A stretch of 64,000 nt of DNA, from the NCBI RefSeq assembly GCF_007750395.1, contig NZ_CP036281.1, positions 2,317,001 through 2,381,000 of the forward strand, read 5' to 3'. Under the pieces are notes generated by a model, which was not told the DNA's origin, did not search any database, and saw only the letters and a list, made by a program, of their open reading frames with translations. The translations under genes and the position numbers were made by a program. Below are positions 37,831 through 47,984 of the stretch, in pieces. Each line of letters starts with the position of its first letter. Within the stretch, counting starts at the first letter, position 1. The stretch is from Polystyrenella longa (GTDB lineage: Bacteria > Planctomycetota > Planctomycetia > Planctomycetales > Planctomycetaceae).

Positions 37831-39006
37831 ATGAACGCTACATCACGATTTCCACGCTGGATTGCAGTGACGACCGGTCTACTTCTTTGTTCGACCGCGT
37901 TTATCTTGGCCTACGCCCAAAGGCCGGAAAGCCGTCGTGGTGGTGCATCAGTAGTCGATGAGCCCTATGTTGGTATTGTTACATCAAGCGGCCCTCAAGA
38001 TGACTTGTATAGCATCGAGTCCAGCGGAGTAACAACACAACCCGTTCGTGTAGCAGCGGAAAAGTTCCTGGAGGGCTTAACCGAGCAACAACGAGAGCGA
38101 ACCGTTTTTCCAGTTGACGATAACGAATGGAGAAAGTGGGACAACCGACACCGAAGTCCGCGTCAGGGTGTCGGCTTTGACGAGATGACCGATGAGCAGC
38201 GATCACTTGCTTTGAATATGCTTGGGCAAAGCCTGAGTGCCAAGGGACTGAAGAAAACTCAGGACATCATGAAGCTAAACGGCACATTAGCTGAATTAGC
38301 GAACAATTTCGACGAGTACGGCGAGTGGCTGTATTGGATCACAATTATGGGGAAACCATCTGAAACTGAGCCTTGGGGATGGCAACTCGATGGTCATCAT
38401 CTCGTCATCAACTATTTCGTTCTGGGAGACCAAGTCGTTATGAGTCCCGTTTTCATGGGATCGGAACCGATCGAAGCCAAGCAGGGTAAGTTTCAGGGAA
38501 CGATCGTGATGCAAGACGAGCAGGACAAGGGCTTGAAGCTGATTCAGATGTTTAGCAACGATCAACGATCCGAAGCCATCCTGATGGACCGGAAAGATGG
38601 AAACAATAATTTGACGGAAGCTTATAAGGACAACATGGTGCTGGACTACGCGGGGATCGTCGGCTCGAAACTCGACGACGGACAAAAGGAATCTTTACTG
38701 CGTTTGATCGAAGAGTACGTGGGCAATATGCGAAAAGATCATGCATCCGTTCGTATGTCAGAAGTGAAGCAGCACCTCGATGAAACCTACTTTGCGTGGA
38801 TCGGTGGCACAACCGAGCAGAGCGTGTACTACTACCGCGTCCACAGTCCCGTCATTCTGATTGAATTCGATCACCAACGTCGTGTCGCTCCTTTTCGTAC
38901 TTCCGAACCGACGCGCGATCACATCCATTCCGTCGTCCGGACTCCGAACGGCAACGACTATGGTAAAGACCTCCTGCGTCAACACTACCACAGCCATACT
39001 CATTAA
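37831..39006 (+). CDS. Secreted DUF3500 family protein
   Basis: 391 residues with a signal peptide ([21 protein letters not shown]). The body matches DUF3500: [21 protein letters not shown], then [20 protein letters not shown] and [20 protein letters not shown], and a His-rich end ([16 protein letters not shown]). The family has no assigned reaction; the clustered His residues suggest metal binding (inference). It follows a secreted esterase pseudogene and precedes a convergent sugar-hydrolase-like gene. Confidence 0.9.
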   Translation: MNATSRFPRWIAVTTGLLLCSTAFILAYAQRPESRRGGASVVDEPYVGIVTSSGPQDDLYSIESSGVTTQPVRVAAEKFLEGLTEQQRERTVFPVDDNEWRKWDNRHRSPRQGVGFDEMTDEQRSLALNMLGQSLSAKGLKKTQDIMKLNGTLAELANNFDEYGEWLYWITIMGKPSETEPWGWQLDGHHLVINYFVLGDQVVMSPVFMGSEPIEAKQGKFQGTIVMQDEQDKGLKLIQMFSNDQRSEAILMDRKDGNNNLTEAYKDNMVLDYAGIVGSKLDDGQKESLLRLIEEYVGNMRKDHASVRMSEVKQHLDETYFAWIGGTTEQSVYYYRVHSPVILIEFDHQRRVAPFRTSEPTRDHIHSVVRTPNGNDYGKDLLRQHYHSHTH

Positions 39007-39108
39007 CTGCGGAGCAATTAACCGTGAATCGATGACTGCGAATCGCGATTGAAAGCCTCAGTGAAATGGGTTGGTTGCACATCCGTCAGAAAGCCATCAC
39101 TCGCAGGA

Positions 39109-39163
39109 ACATAACTATCTACGATCAGCCATATTCACTATCGGCTGATTATTGTTACGATCG
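39109..39163 (+). repeat. Solo IS right-end copy, weak
   Basis: GGAACATAACTATCTACGAT then TATCGGCTGATTATTGTTACGATCG resembles the IS right end with more changes than other copies. Confidence 0.45.
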
Positions 39164-39202
39164 GGCAACATTCGTGAATTCATATTCTCGTGAATGTGAG
39201 CT

Positions 39203-40816
39203 TCATTCGTACCAGAACGAATAGAGTTGTGTTTGGCGTAGTGTGAACCGCAAACTCACGGCTTTTCCTTGAGCTTTCTTCAGATCGCCAGACGACCAGC
39301 GGAGAGCCGCGCGGGTGTGATCGCCGGTAACTGGCTCGGAAACGGCGATCGTTTGACCTGCTTCATCAAGAACTGAAACGATAATGCTGCCAGACTCGGC
39401 ATCCGCATTAATACGTAAGGAGTTCCCGTCGAGTATAAATGGCGTCGTCAGTAACGTCCCCTCTTCTTCACCGGCATCCAGCGAAATGAACCCATCGCGG
39501 CGGAGCACAGCCAGGCAAATCGCTGCCCAGCCGTCTTCGAGATCGGCTTGCTCGTGCGCCGTCAGCGATGAGGGATCGCGTGGACTCCCGTCAGAGTTGC
39601 GAGTGTAAGGTGGGATTCGCGTTTTGAAGCCGGTGTAGTAAAACCACAATTCCTCTCCCATCACCAATGGGCGGCTGGGTGGCATAAGTTGCTGTCGATC
39701 GAAAACTCCCGTCAAGCCATTGTCGACTGCTGACGGCGCAATAAATGCCTTGCGATCGCCTAATCGTTTCCAGTCCGTGAGGTCGCGTGACATTGCTAAT
39801 TGAATGTGGTGGAAGCCAACCGTGTTATTGCGATCGGGTAATGACAAGCCAGTGGGGTAGTAAATCATGGGGAGCCCGATATAGACGCCTTCGTAAGGAA
39901 AGACGGAAAGGGAGTAGCATTCTGCCCGCCACGTAGGGATGTGCCCCTTGGGAGGCTTGAAGTCGTCCGTGGGTTCCGGGTCCACAAATAATGGAGTTGC
40001 CAATCGCGGGTCCTGAATCCGCTGACGAATGACATCAAGGGCTATCTGCTGGTCCTGGTCATCCGTGCTAAAGCAGAGACGTGGGTTACTCCATTGATCA
40101 AAATCTGTACTGACAGACAATGCAGCTGCGCGTCCATACTTACTGGACGACTTCAGAATGGCTAGATAGCGATGGCGATCCTCATCGTAGGTCAGGGTGG
40201 AGGTATCGCCAGACGGTATGCGGACATCTGCCGATTTCGTCCAGTGAATACAATCGCCACTAACGACTGGAAAACGTCCGTTGACTCCCAGCAGTCCCTT
40301 GTAACGCCGACCGGGATCTGGGTCACTCGCATCATAAATAACGTTAAAAAGGGCATTATCTCCCCATCGCAGGTCGCGTTCTACGAAAACTCGGTTATTG
40401 CGTGATGATCCACGAACAGTGACTCCTTGATCCAGGTTGGGCTTAGTCCAGTGGATACCATCTTTGGACGTTGCTAAGGCCGCACCGATCTGATTGTGAT
40501 TCTCCATTGGGAACGCCATATAGACCATCCGGAATATGTTTTCTTCGGGCGACCACATTGGAATCGTTCCGTACGTCTGCACTCGACTACCGTCGGAGTC
40601 CACGTCGGGCTTAAGCACGGCACCGCGTTTCGTCGGAGAGTGCATCGTGCTGTGCAAGCCGTCGATTTCCTGAATGGTGGTGGCATCCAGAAACAGTTGT
40701 CGCTGCCCTACGGGAATAGTGCGGACTTCTTCCGCAACCGTGGGAGCATGCGCAAAAGTGGCTAACACAAGCAGCAACACGGCACAGGTCACGTACCGGT
40801 GAACGTAAATCGGCAT
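39203..40816 (-). CDS. Secreted GH32/43-like five-bladed beta-propeller protein
   Basis: 537 residues with a signal peptide (CAVLLLVLATFAHAPTVA). Repeated blade motifs such as ATSKDGIHWTKPNLD, VSGDCIHWTKS, SVSTDFDQWSNPR and AMSRDLTDWKRLGDR are typical of GH32/GH43/GH68-like propellers of sugar hydrolases and related non-enzymatic proteins. The C-terminal ~110 residues form a separate beta-sandwich-like domain, as in GH32. No certain catalytic Asp/Glu could be assigned. Likely periplasmic and involved in sugar binding or cleavage. Minus strand, single gene. Confidence 0.8.
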   Translation of the reverse strand: MPIYVHRYVTCAVLLLVLATFAHAPTVAEEVRTIPVGQRQLFLDATTIQEIDGLHSTMHSPTKRGAVLKPDVDSDGSRVQTYGTIPMWSPEENIFRMVYMAFPMENHNQIGAALATSKDGIHWTKPNLDQGVTVRGSSRNNRVFVERDLRWGDNALFNVIYDASDPDPGRRYKGLLGVNGRFPVVSGDCIHWTKSADVRIPSGDTSTLTYDEDRHRYLAILKSSSKYGRAAALSVSTDFDQWSNPRLCFSTDDQDQQIALDVIRQRIQDPRLATPLFVDPEPTDDFKPPKGHIPTWRAECYSLSVFPYEGVYIGLPMIYYPTGLSLPDRNNTVGFHHIQLAMSRDLTDWKRLGDRKAFIAPSAVDNGLTGVFDRQQLMPPSRPLVMGEELWFYYTGFKTRIPPYTRNSDGSPRDPSSLTAHEQADLEDGWAAICLAVLRRDGFISLDAGEEEGTLLTTPFILDGNSLRINADAESGSIIVSVLDEAGQTIAVSEPVTGDHTRAALRWSSGDLKKAQGKAVSLRFTLRQTQLYSFWYE

Positions 40817-40974
40817 TTCTAATCTCTTTCAATGGTGGAGTAACCCACGTTTCTGCGTGCTACCGTGACAAGCGAACCAGACAATCATAGCATAGTATCG
40901 GAAATCTCCGTCGTCGATATGCTCGATATCTCTGTGCAATCTTTTCGAAGATGCCGTAAGGCGTTGAGCTAACA

Positions 40975-41350
40975 GTAAACTGCATCGGGTGTCCCGACCA
41001 CTTCCAATTCTGGAGTCAATCAGTGGGCGACTTCGTTTATTCTTGAACTGTCTTGCTAAAATCGAATTAGTGCTTCTTCTCCCGAAGAGTCCGAACATGA
41101 ATGCGTATCTCGAACGATTCATGAGAAGTCTGAAATCGGAGTGCCTGAACAAGATGATCTTCTTCGGTCAACGCTCACTCGAACGGTCACTGAAGGAATA
41201 CGTGGTACGTTACCACGCTGAACGGAATCAATAAGGTCTCGACAATCAGTTGAATGAGCCTGGTGAAAAATTGGAAGCGTCGCTGACATGACCGAATCAC
41301 GTGAACGTCTCGGTGGGCTGCTCAAGTATTACTACCGCGACGCTGCGTGA
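40975..41350 (+). pseudogene. Decayed C-terminal transposase fragment
   Basis: Contains NMNAYLERFMRSLKSECLNK and a following MIFFGQRSLERSLKEYVVRYHAERNQ almost unchanged, then a stop, shifted frames and SVGCSSITTATLR-type sequence equivalent to LGGLLKYYYRDAA. Upstream part missing. It is the best preserved of the remnants apart from the intact element, and is followed by the right flank. Confidence 0.8.
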
Positions 41351-41485
41351 AACGACTTTGCTCGCCGGCCACTATTCTTGTAACGATTTTGGCTACCGCT
41401 GCGCTCGGAAGGTCATTTTCGTGTCGAATCAGATACCAATTTAATGACTGCAGAACGAATCTCGTTCGAAAACCATCCTTCATCA

Positions 41486-41543
41486 GCAACACTACCACTT
41501 AGAATCGCTCGGTTTCAACGTCGGCTAAATAAATTTACGATAC
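41486..41543 (+). repeat. IS right-end copy abutting RHS sequence
   Basis: Matches the right terminus; ends TTTACGATAC, directly followed by RHS-coding DNA on the minus strand at 41544. Confidence 0.7.
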
Positions 41544-41695
41544 GGCGTACTGTCCGATTCGTAATGGGTCAGCAGATCCAGTCGATATAAATCATCATAC
41601 TCATAGGTCGTTATCACCCCGTTAGCGAGATCTGTACGGACAAAATTCCCGACGGCATCGTAGGAGTACGTGATGACCTCCGGTGTTGACTTCGA
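41544..41695 (-). pseudogene. RHS/YD-repeat fragment
   Basis: The minus strand reads ITYSYDAVGNFVRTDLANGV, ITTYEYDDLYRLDLLTHY and ESDSTPY: three YD repeats. No start, no core and no tip; it ends in the IS end at 41543. It lies downstream of the third toxin/immunity set. Confidence 0.8.
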
Positions 41696-41709
41696 TATCA
41701 ATCATACTT

Positions 41710-42243
41710 TTACGGATAGCGACAACCCATAAGTAACCACACACCAAACTGTCTCACCAAAATTTCAATATTATTATCACCGCATTCAAATCGTCGATTT
41801 GAAAAATCAAGAATATCCTGTTTCGACGATGCGAGGCGAAGTGCAAAATAACGATGCTCGTCAAAACGATGTCGAATAAAAACAACCACATCATCTCGAC
41901 TAGCGATTTTATCTTGGCTTAAGCTCACCGCAAAGTCTTCCATGAAACGATGAAAATCACAGGCACGTTTGTTTTCATCCTTTCGCTTCAAGGCACCCGG
42001 GGATCGTTTCTTAGTCTTCACATTCTTAGGGCTAGTCTCATCAAGTAGAAAAACTACTGAATCCTTAAGGGAAATGTCTTGTTTTCCCATTGATCGCAAC
42101 AACTCGTCTAATACGCTTTGGCATGCGGACAATAAATCCTTATCTCGTATTGCATCTGGATCATTCTGCACTTCGGTTCCCCCTTGCAGACTTCGGGCTC
42201 GTTGGGATTTGCCAATGAAACTCATGTTTACGTGGATCCCCAT
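41710..42243 (-). CDS. Candidate immunity protein of the third RHS tip
   Basis: 177 residues, soluble and charged. ATG 42243 directly follows the toxin-tip stop (TGA at 42244-42246); another in-frame ATG at 42225 has GGGGA upstream and is also possible. Segments include KDSVVFLLDETSPKNVKTKK and FRFDEHRYFALRLASSKQDI-like sequence (near 130-150) and end in FGVWLLMGCRYP. No known family recognised. Position and zero spacing to a tip-like frame suggest an immunity gene; this is an inference. Confidence 0.6.
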   Translation of the reverse strand: MGIHVNMSFIGKSQRARSLQGGTEVQNDPDAIRDKDLLSACQSVLDELLRSMGKQDISLKDSVVFLLDETSPKNVKTKKRSPGALKRKDENKRACDFHRFMEDFAVSLSQDKIASRDDVVVFIRHRFDEHRYFALRLASSKQDILDFSNRRFECGDNNIEILVRQFGVWLLMGCRYP

Positions 42244-42643
42244 TCATGCGAAAAACTTCGCATAAGGTTCTTTATGTAAGTGATCCCGGATTTGACCAGT
42301 CTGGTGATAATCCACTCGGAACAGTTGGTATGACGAGTTTCGGTACGTTCGTTCTCTTCGGGGTTTAGCGAAGCCGATTCCCCAGAGCCTTCCGCCACGT
42401 CCACCAAAAGAAACCTCAACAGGCATGTCCATAAACTCCAAGTCTGGTACTTTCCTCAATTGCGTAACACGACGATATGATCCGAAAATAGTTGGCAAGT
42501 ATATCACAATAGAATGCGTTTTTCCAAACTTTCGACTTGCCAATGCTTGTGCAATTCTTTTTCCATGTGACTGTGCTGAGCCGGCCTTCAGTGTCGTAGG
42601 GAAAAGTACGCGTAAGCCCCATCGCATTGGTCTCGGTCAGCAC
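42244..42643 (-). pseudogene. RHS fragment plus toxin-tip C-terminus, joined with a frame break
   Basis: From 42643 down to about 42560 the minus strand reads LTETNAMGLTRTFPYDTEGR, an RHS repeat. The remaining ~95 codons are open in another frame (42627 frame) and read MDMPVEVSFGGRGGRLWGIG, then RNSSYQLFRVDYHQTG and IRDHLHKEPYAKFFA. The FRVDYH...H-rich end resembles C-terminal parts of several RHS nuclease toxins, but no family could be named. A shift of one base separates core and tip, so no fused protein is made unless frameshifting occurs. Confidence 0.6.
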
Positions 42644-42820
42644 TCACTCGGACGAGCGCTGAATGAATACGTCGCCCATTACCATTCCGAGCGAAATCAC
42701 CAGGGACTGGATGATCAGCTGATTGATCCTGATGAAGTAGTCGGAAGCCTCGCCGGTAAGATCGAATGTCGGGAACGTCTCGGTGGGTTGCTCAAGTATT
42801 ACTATCGCGACGCTGCTTGA
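42644..42820 (+). pseudogene. 3' fragment of the IS transposase
   Basis: LGQHSLGRALNEYVAHYHSE and DDQLIDPDEVVGSLAGKIEC to GLLKYYYRDAA, in frame and close to the intact protein; everything before residue ~298 is absent. It begins exactly where the RHS fragment on the other strand starts. Confidence 0.85.
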
Positions 42821-42956
42821 AACAGGCTCGAATAGATGTCGGTCCTCGTGTTGTGATTCCGCGCTACCGTTGCGCTCGTAAGGTCATTTTCGAATCGAAT
42901 CTGATAGCAGAGTTCAATTCGTGAAACGGATCTCGTTCGAAACCCGACGCTCGTCA

Positions 42957-43015
42957 GCAACATAACCACTTGGAATCATTCGGTTTCAACGTCGGCTGAA
43001 TACTTTTACGATACG
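42957..43015 (+). repeat. IS right-end copy
   Basis: GCAACATAACCACTTGGAAT then TTCAACGTCGGCTGAATAC and TTTTACGATAC, closest to the intact element's end. The ~135 bases before it also match the flank after 23959. Confidence 0.75.
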
Positions 43016-43090
43016 AGGTTGTTTGCGGATCGACTTCGAGAACATAATCCAAGTTGTGAGACCAGTCTCGCTCATATACCGTGGTTCGTT
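43016..43090 (-). pseudogene. Short RHS repeat fragment
   Basis: The minus strand reads YERDWSHNLDYVLEVDPQTT followed by SYRK, a YD-repeat-like piece cut by the IS right end at 43015. Confidence 0.55.
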
Positions 43091-43239
43091 TAGAAAATTA
43101 TCGCTTAAGACAACTTGCTTTCATGGTCAGCTACACACAATGTACGATACATGTTCAATTCGTTGTCGCCTGTCAGCGAATAGAATACGATTGGATAGAA
43201 CTATATTTGTTTTCGAACAACAACTCCAGGAGTACAGAA

Positions 43240-44232
43240 ATGACGAAACATTGCAAACGGAGCTTTCCAGTTTTGTTTTCCTTTCTAAGCATTGTTGTCC
43301 TCATTTCTGGCTGCGGCCCTCAGGCAGAAACGATCCCTCAGAAAGTCGTGCAATCGGTGAACCCTGAATACTTCATCACCGACAGTCTTGTTGAACCGAT
43401 CAAAAAGGAGATGCGAACACTAAGCGATGGAAGCAAAGCAGAATGCTACGTCATCACAACCAAAAGCGTTCCTACCGATCATCAAATCGGTCCCTGGGCA
43501 CCAAAACACGTAACTGACGGGAAGGACAAGGGTGGCATCTGGATAAAAGACGGGCATGTCTACGACGTCTCTGGCGAATTCGTCGCTCACCTGGACGAAC
43601 TGTACGATGACCCGGAATGGAACCTCGTCCGTGAAGATGGAAGCATCAAAGTCACCGACACGAAAGAAGTTTTTGACCTGGCCGCACGTCCTAATGTTGA
43701 TCCGCGTTACCACAATCACGCCGTCGAGTGCCCTCCCGATATTATTGAATGGCAGAGCAACCATAACGTCTACGTCATTCCTGTGAACCCTGTTTATCGT
43801 TCGGTCGCGACAGACTTCCATTCCGTAGGCGACGGGCATGGACCGGTCGGAGTCGCCTTCAATGGGGTCAAATACGATCCGCCCGCTCCCATCCACATGA
43901 TTATCAAAGCGCATACGATCGCCCCGTTTGATCATTCAGGAGGCCATGTCAATCCAAACGCTGGTTATCACTACCATGCAGCCACAGGCAAAACCAAAGA
44001 AATCGAGCAAGACGACGAGCACGCTCCTTTAATCGGTTACGCTTTGGACGGATTTGGTATTTACGCTCATTTAGACAAGAACGAAAAAGAGTCTGCTGAT
44101 CTCGACGAGTGCAGCGGGCACTATGATGCCGTTCGCGGTTACCACTATCACGCTAGCGCAGCGGGGGACAACCAGATCATTGGTGCTTTTCGCGGGATCG
44201 CGGGGTCAGCAAGTGTCGTTAAACCTGACTAA
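43240..44232 (+). CDS. YHYH-domain lipoprotein
   Basis: 330 residues. The N-terminus (FPVLFSFLSIVVLISGC) is a lipoprotein signal with Cys as the lipidated residue. The body contains two YHYHA motifs (NAGYHYHAATG and VRGYHYHASAAG), several other His clusters (YHNHAVECP, DHSGGHVNP) and YALDGFGIYAHLD, typical of the YHYH family. The His residues probably bind metal; no reaction is known. ATG 43240 follows CCAGGAG and is preferred over an open frame start at 43081. Confidence 0.88.
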   Translation: MTKHCKRSFPVLFSFLSIVVLISGCGPQAETIPQKVVQSVNPEYFITDSLVEPIKKEMRTLSDGSKAECYVITTKSVPTDHQIGPWAPKHVTDGKDKGGIWIKDGHVYDVSGEFVAHLDELYDDPEWNLVREDGSIKVTDTKEVFDLAARPNVDPRYHNHAVECPPDIIEWQSNHNVYVIPVNPVYRSVATDFHSVGDGHGPVGVAFNGVKYDPPAPIHMIIKAHTIAPFDHSGGHVNPNAGYHYHAATGKTKEIEQDDEHAPLIGYALDGFGIYAHLDKNEKESADLDECSGHYDAVRGYHYHASAAGDNQIIGAFRGIAGSASVVKPD

Positions 44233-44423
44233 GGTGAGAAGGTACTTTCATGGACTCATCGACAATCATTCGAGTCAGAGTTACTGCAGATTCTTCGATT
44301 AATTGAGTCGTTTATACTCCGGGGTAAGTTCTCTTTTCTTTTATTAAGAACTGATCCGACGGACTTTGTATTTCGATCATCTCTAGAACAACTGTTCCGG
44401 TAAGTAGCTTTTGCAGGGTAACC

Positions 44424-47400
44424 CTATTCGGCATCCCCTTCCACCAGCGTGTTGTTAATGCTAATTGCGCCGTAGAAACTGTCGGTGGGGATGCTGAAGA
44501 TCTCACCCGCGCCGGTGATTAAATTGCTTTCTCCGGTGAGAACCAGAATATCATCGATCGACTCAAAAATCAGTCCACGATCAATCAACGTTGAACTGGT
44601 ATCCAGAGCGAAATTGTTACCCGAGAACTGAACGTTGCTGTCTTCACCTACATGCTCGAACAGAGCGCCTGTCGCGCTGTCTTCTGACGACGTCAACAGC
44701 GTGGAAAATATCGCCACGTTCGATTCGTTACCAAGGTCAAACAAGAATCCGGTCTGATTTGACTCGTCCAGGAACAGGTAATTTGTATTCGTGGCAATGG
44801 TCGACTCGCCAGCCGTCTTGACGTCAATTGCGGTGTCATTCACTCCATTCAACCTGAACAAGTTCTGCTGCATGGTGATGGAAGTCAGTTTACTGGTGGA
44901 AAGGCCATCGAAGTCAAAGGCAACTTTGTCCCCATCCTCTGTGACGAACTCGTTGCTATACAGCGTTGTAGAAGAGGTACCATTCCAGTCGATATCTAAA
45001 CCTGCCACTGCAGAGTTCGCCAGATAAACATCATTGCTGTGCAGTATCACCCCGAGGGTCGATCCCGCACTACCCGCCAGAGTTTCAATCTGAATCGCAG
45101 AACCGTCATTTGCCGCCAGAATAGAGTTGCTCAGGGTAAACTCATAAGCCCCTTTCTCGTCTGCCAGGAATCTGATGCGGTTATGGTCGGCGTTTCCGTT
45201 CGACTCAAGTAACGATTCATCGATATTTACCAGACGAGTGTTAAAGGCATCGACTCCCCATTCATCCACATTCCGAATGAAGGCATGGGAGAGGTATACC
45301 TCGTTTGAGTCAACCACTTTTAACCCGGTCTGATTTCCATCCAGAAGCATGAACTGGAAAGCGACCTTCTCCGATCCGGAAACGTAGATAGCCGCTTCCG
45401 CTCCAGTAATAGTACCACCTGACGAGTCTTCTTCATCCCCAAAGACAATGACTTGACCATCGGTATCTACCACGCGGATACCATATTGAGCATCCGAACT
45501 GGAAACACTATCCAAACTGATATCAACCGTGGAACCTTCTACATCCAGTGCGGTACCACTGACGGTTTCAATCGATCCTTTGTTGATCGTTACATCATCG
45601 CTGTTACTAATCGCGAGGCCAGTTCCATTTTCGTTAGAAACATTTAACTCATCAACAGTGATACTTCCACTGTTGTCAGTGAGCTCCACCCCGTCACCAT
45701 TGCCTGCGAGTGCAACATCCACTGTTCCGAATGAGACCTCGCCTTCGAAGTTTTCGACAATGAGCCCATGATTACCGGAATCTTCAATGCTGGTATCCCC
45801 ATTAAACGTAACGGTTCCATCTCCTCCATTAATATGAAGCGCGGTCCCCGATGTATGGTCGATTGAAAGATCGTTGAAGGAGAGGTCCTCGTTGATTCCA
45901 GCGAGATAGATTCCCTGTCCTCCCGATCCACCAAAAGTCAACTCGTCAAAGGTGATCGATCCAGCCGAGTAGTTGACAATCTCCATCCCATAACCAGTGG
46001 AGTCGTAAATTCCGGCATCCAGGTGAATATCCGCCCGGTTATTCAGTATCGAGACCCCGTTCCCTGTACTGCCTTCGATTGTGATGTCATCAAACACAAA
46101 TGTTCCAGCAACATTGTCGAGACCAATACCACCACCTGAGTTCTGAATATCGATATTTGAAGCGTAGCCGTTCGTTGATCCGTTTGCATAAATTCCATAT
46201 CCCCCCGCACCGTCCACGACGAAGCCTGCAATCTCGGCGTTGGACTTAAGCTCAAATGCATTGCCTACGCTGTTAGTCAGGGTCGGCAATTCCGAACTGG
46301 ACGTTGCCGTTGGTAGAAAATAACTACTAAGGGTTCCGTTCTGCATAAGATAAGTTCCCCCTTCACCATAAATTCGCTGTCCTGTTGCAACCGTGACGGT
46401 CTCTGATAGAACGCTGCCACCATGCACGAGGATGATATCCGCACCGGATGCCTGCGCATCCGCGATTGATTCAAACGGATCGTCGACCGAGCCAGCATGA
46501 GTTCCCCCGGCAGGTGTTCCGTTCGAGGAGACGTGCTTAACCGTCAGCTCGTCTCCAGAGCCTGCTCCCTGACTACTCAGGTCACTTCCAGCACTGGTTA
46601 CAGACAGGCCGATCTCGTTTTCTACTCCATCAGCAACGATGACGTTGTAGTTACGATGCACAAACCCTTCAAGCATGTTAACAGGTCGACTCGTTTTCGA
46701 TCGACCAGGACCGCTCGGGAACATGTAATGAATCGCCAGCATGACGTTGTTTCCAAACGTGTCGTCGCTCGTATACTCGACCTGAGTCTGGAATGATTCG
46801 CTCACATCGCCTTGCAGTCGCACCTTGTATCCGTCGATGTCCTCACCCGCATCTCCCTCAAAGTGATACAGTCCACCGAACAAACGTACGTTATGGTCTT
46901 CAGTGAAGTCTGTCGGGATGAGATAACCAATCTCGACATCGACCCCCTGATAGGCCTGATTGGTTCGGCGTTCGAGGTCGTAGATGATCGAGGTCCCTGA
47001 ATACCGGTAGTTGCTATCCCGAACTCGGGTATCTCCCTGGGTCTCCCCGATCGGGAAATAGAAGTTTGCCCGAGCGTCCCATTTTTCGGCATAGGTTTCG
47101 AGACCGAATCCCAGCTGATGAAACATGTCTTCGCTGGTTTCGTCAATATCATAAAAGAAGTTGGTACCGATGACTGTCTTGTTAGCCACTTCTTGTCGAT
47201 ACCCAAGACCGATGTTTCCACCATACTGCAGATCGTTACTGAGAAAGAAGCGGAAGTCGGTAAACCACATGGTTCCGTCTTCAATCATATACGGCATCAG
47301 TTCAAGGTTGGTGATGGAATCATCTCGACCGAAGGTCTGCAAAGCATTGTAACCCAGTCGCCCGATAACGCCGGGGCCATCTGCAGATTTTTCCTCCCGG

Positions 47401-47603
47401 TCCCTCCTTCGGCTCTGACGATAGTCAGTCGTTCCATCGTTCGTTCCTTCCTCGTCACTGACCGTTCTGCTTTCAGCGTAGGCACGCGTTTCGAGTGAGC
47501 CGATAAGAAGGTGCTCGAGGGGAGCGAGCGAAATGTTCAAAAGCAGCGAAGCTCCAATCAGAGAAGCTGACCGAAAAAAGCGTTTGAATAGAGAATGGGC
47601 CAT
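44424..47603 (-). CDS. Inverse-autotransporter-type beta-barrel with right-handed beta-helix passenger
   Basis: 1059 residues. Order: a long signal peptide (~1-43), an N-terminal outer-membrane beta-barrel (~75-310; strands such as MWFTDFRFFLSNDLQYGGNI, GTNFFYDIDETSEDMFHQLG and NVMLAIHYMFP) as in inverse autotransporters, a linker with SVDDPFESIADAQASGADII, then a long repeat of helix coils (~400-1050) with motifs like GNGVSILNNRADI, GTGLAISNSDDVT and GTALDVEGSTVDI. Such a passenger is probably surface-exposed. No peptidase or adhesin motif was found. The downstream gene on the same strand is the YHYH gene only on the opposite strand, so this is a single transcription unit. Confidence 0.85.
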   Translation of the reverse strand: MAHSLFKRFFRSASLIGASLLLNISLAPLEHLLIGSLETRAYAESRTVSDEEGTNDGTTDYRQSRRRDREEKSADGPGVIGRLGYNALQTFGRDDSITNLELMPYMIEDGTMWFTDFRFFLSNDLQYGGNIGLGYRQEVANKTVIGTNFFYDIDETSEDMFHQLGFGLETYAEKWDARANFYFPIGETQGDTRVRDSNYRYSGTSIIYDLERRTNQAYQGVDVEIGYLIPTDFTEDHNVRLFGGLYHFEGDAGEDIDGYKVRLQGDVSESFQTQVEYTSDDTFGNNVMLAIHYMFPSGPGRSKTSRPVNMLEGFVHRNYNVIVADGVENEIGLSVTSAGSDLSSQGAGSGDELTVKHVSSNGTPAGGTHAGSVDDPFESIADAQASGADIILVHGGSVLSETVTVATGQRIYGEGGTYLMQNGTLSSYFLPTATSSSELPTLTNSVGNAFELKSNAEIAGFVVDGAGGYGIYANGSTNGYASNIDIQNSGGGIGLDNVAGTFVFDDITIEGSTGNGVSILNNRADIHLDAGIYDSTGYGMEIVNYSAGSITFDELTFGGSGGQGIYLAGINEDLSFNDLSIDHTSGTALHINGGDGTVTFNGDTSIEDSGNHGLIVENFEGEVSFGTVDVALAGNGDGVELTDNSGSITVDELNVSNENGTGLAISNSDDVTINKGSIETVSGTALDVEGSTVDISLDSVSSSDAQYGIRVVDTDGQVIVFGDEEDSSGGTITGAEAAIYVSGSEKVAFQFMLLDGNQTGLKVVDSNEVYLSHAFIRNVDEWGVDAFNTRLVNIDESLLESNGNADHNRIRFLADEKGAYEFTLSNSILAANDGSAIQIETLAGSAGSTLGVILHSNDVYLANSAVAGLDIDWNGTSSTTLYSNEFVTEDGDKVAFDFDGLSTSKLTSITMQQNLFRLNGVNDTAIDVKTAGESTIATNTNYLFLDESNQTGFLFDLGNESNVAIFSTLLTSSEDSATGALFEHVGEDSNVQFSGNNFALDTSSTLIDRGLIFESIDDILVLTGESNLITGAGEIFSIPTDSFYGAISINNTLVEGDAE

Positions 47604-47879
47604 AGTGATAGACTTAAAGAGGATTCATGTGCTTGAGACTGCAATTGAGAGAGAGGGGGAGGTTCTATGCAAACAGAGAAATTGGGTCAATTACTTTTGA
47701 AGCAAAAAAGCGTTTATTTACTATCGAGAAATTGTCTAAGTCTTTATACACAAGTGGCTTCTGTCATCTGAAACTGAAAATGAAGGTCCCTAGGTTATCT
47801 AACTCCTGACCAGACAACCGTTAACAAATTTCGGTCAATCTTACAAAATTGCAAAAAGAGAAATTTTTTTGGGCGGTTT
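47604..47879. other. Divergent promoter region
   Basis: Between the inverse-autotransporter gene (minus) and the sigma factor gene (plus). It contains AT-rich DNA and a T7 run near 47864 followed by GGGCGG. No gene seen. Confidence 0.3.
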
Positions 47880-47908
47880 TTGATTGGGGTTGCAACGTGC
47901 TATATAAT
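47880..47908 (+). promoter_or_regulatory. Near-consensus sigma-70-type promoter of the sigma factor-kinase operon
   Basis: TTGATT (47880-47885) and TATAAT (47903-47908) with exactly 17 bases between them, about 76 bases before the TTG start. The best promoter match I see in the window; expected start of transcription near 47915. Confidence 0.6.
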
Positions 47909-47984
47909 GGCAATTCTCCTGACCAAGTCACTAATGAAGGCCCGATGAGGCTAGAGTCTGCCCTGACTCCACAGTGAGGTTCTT

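Noticed and set aside
46802-47284. 160-residue minus-strand frame in the inverse-autotransporter gene
   Set aside because: Alternative frame of the barrel part; no own signals.
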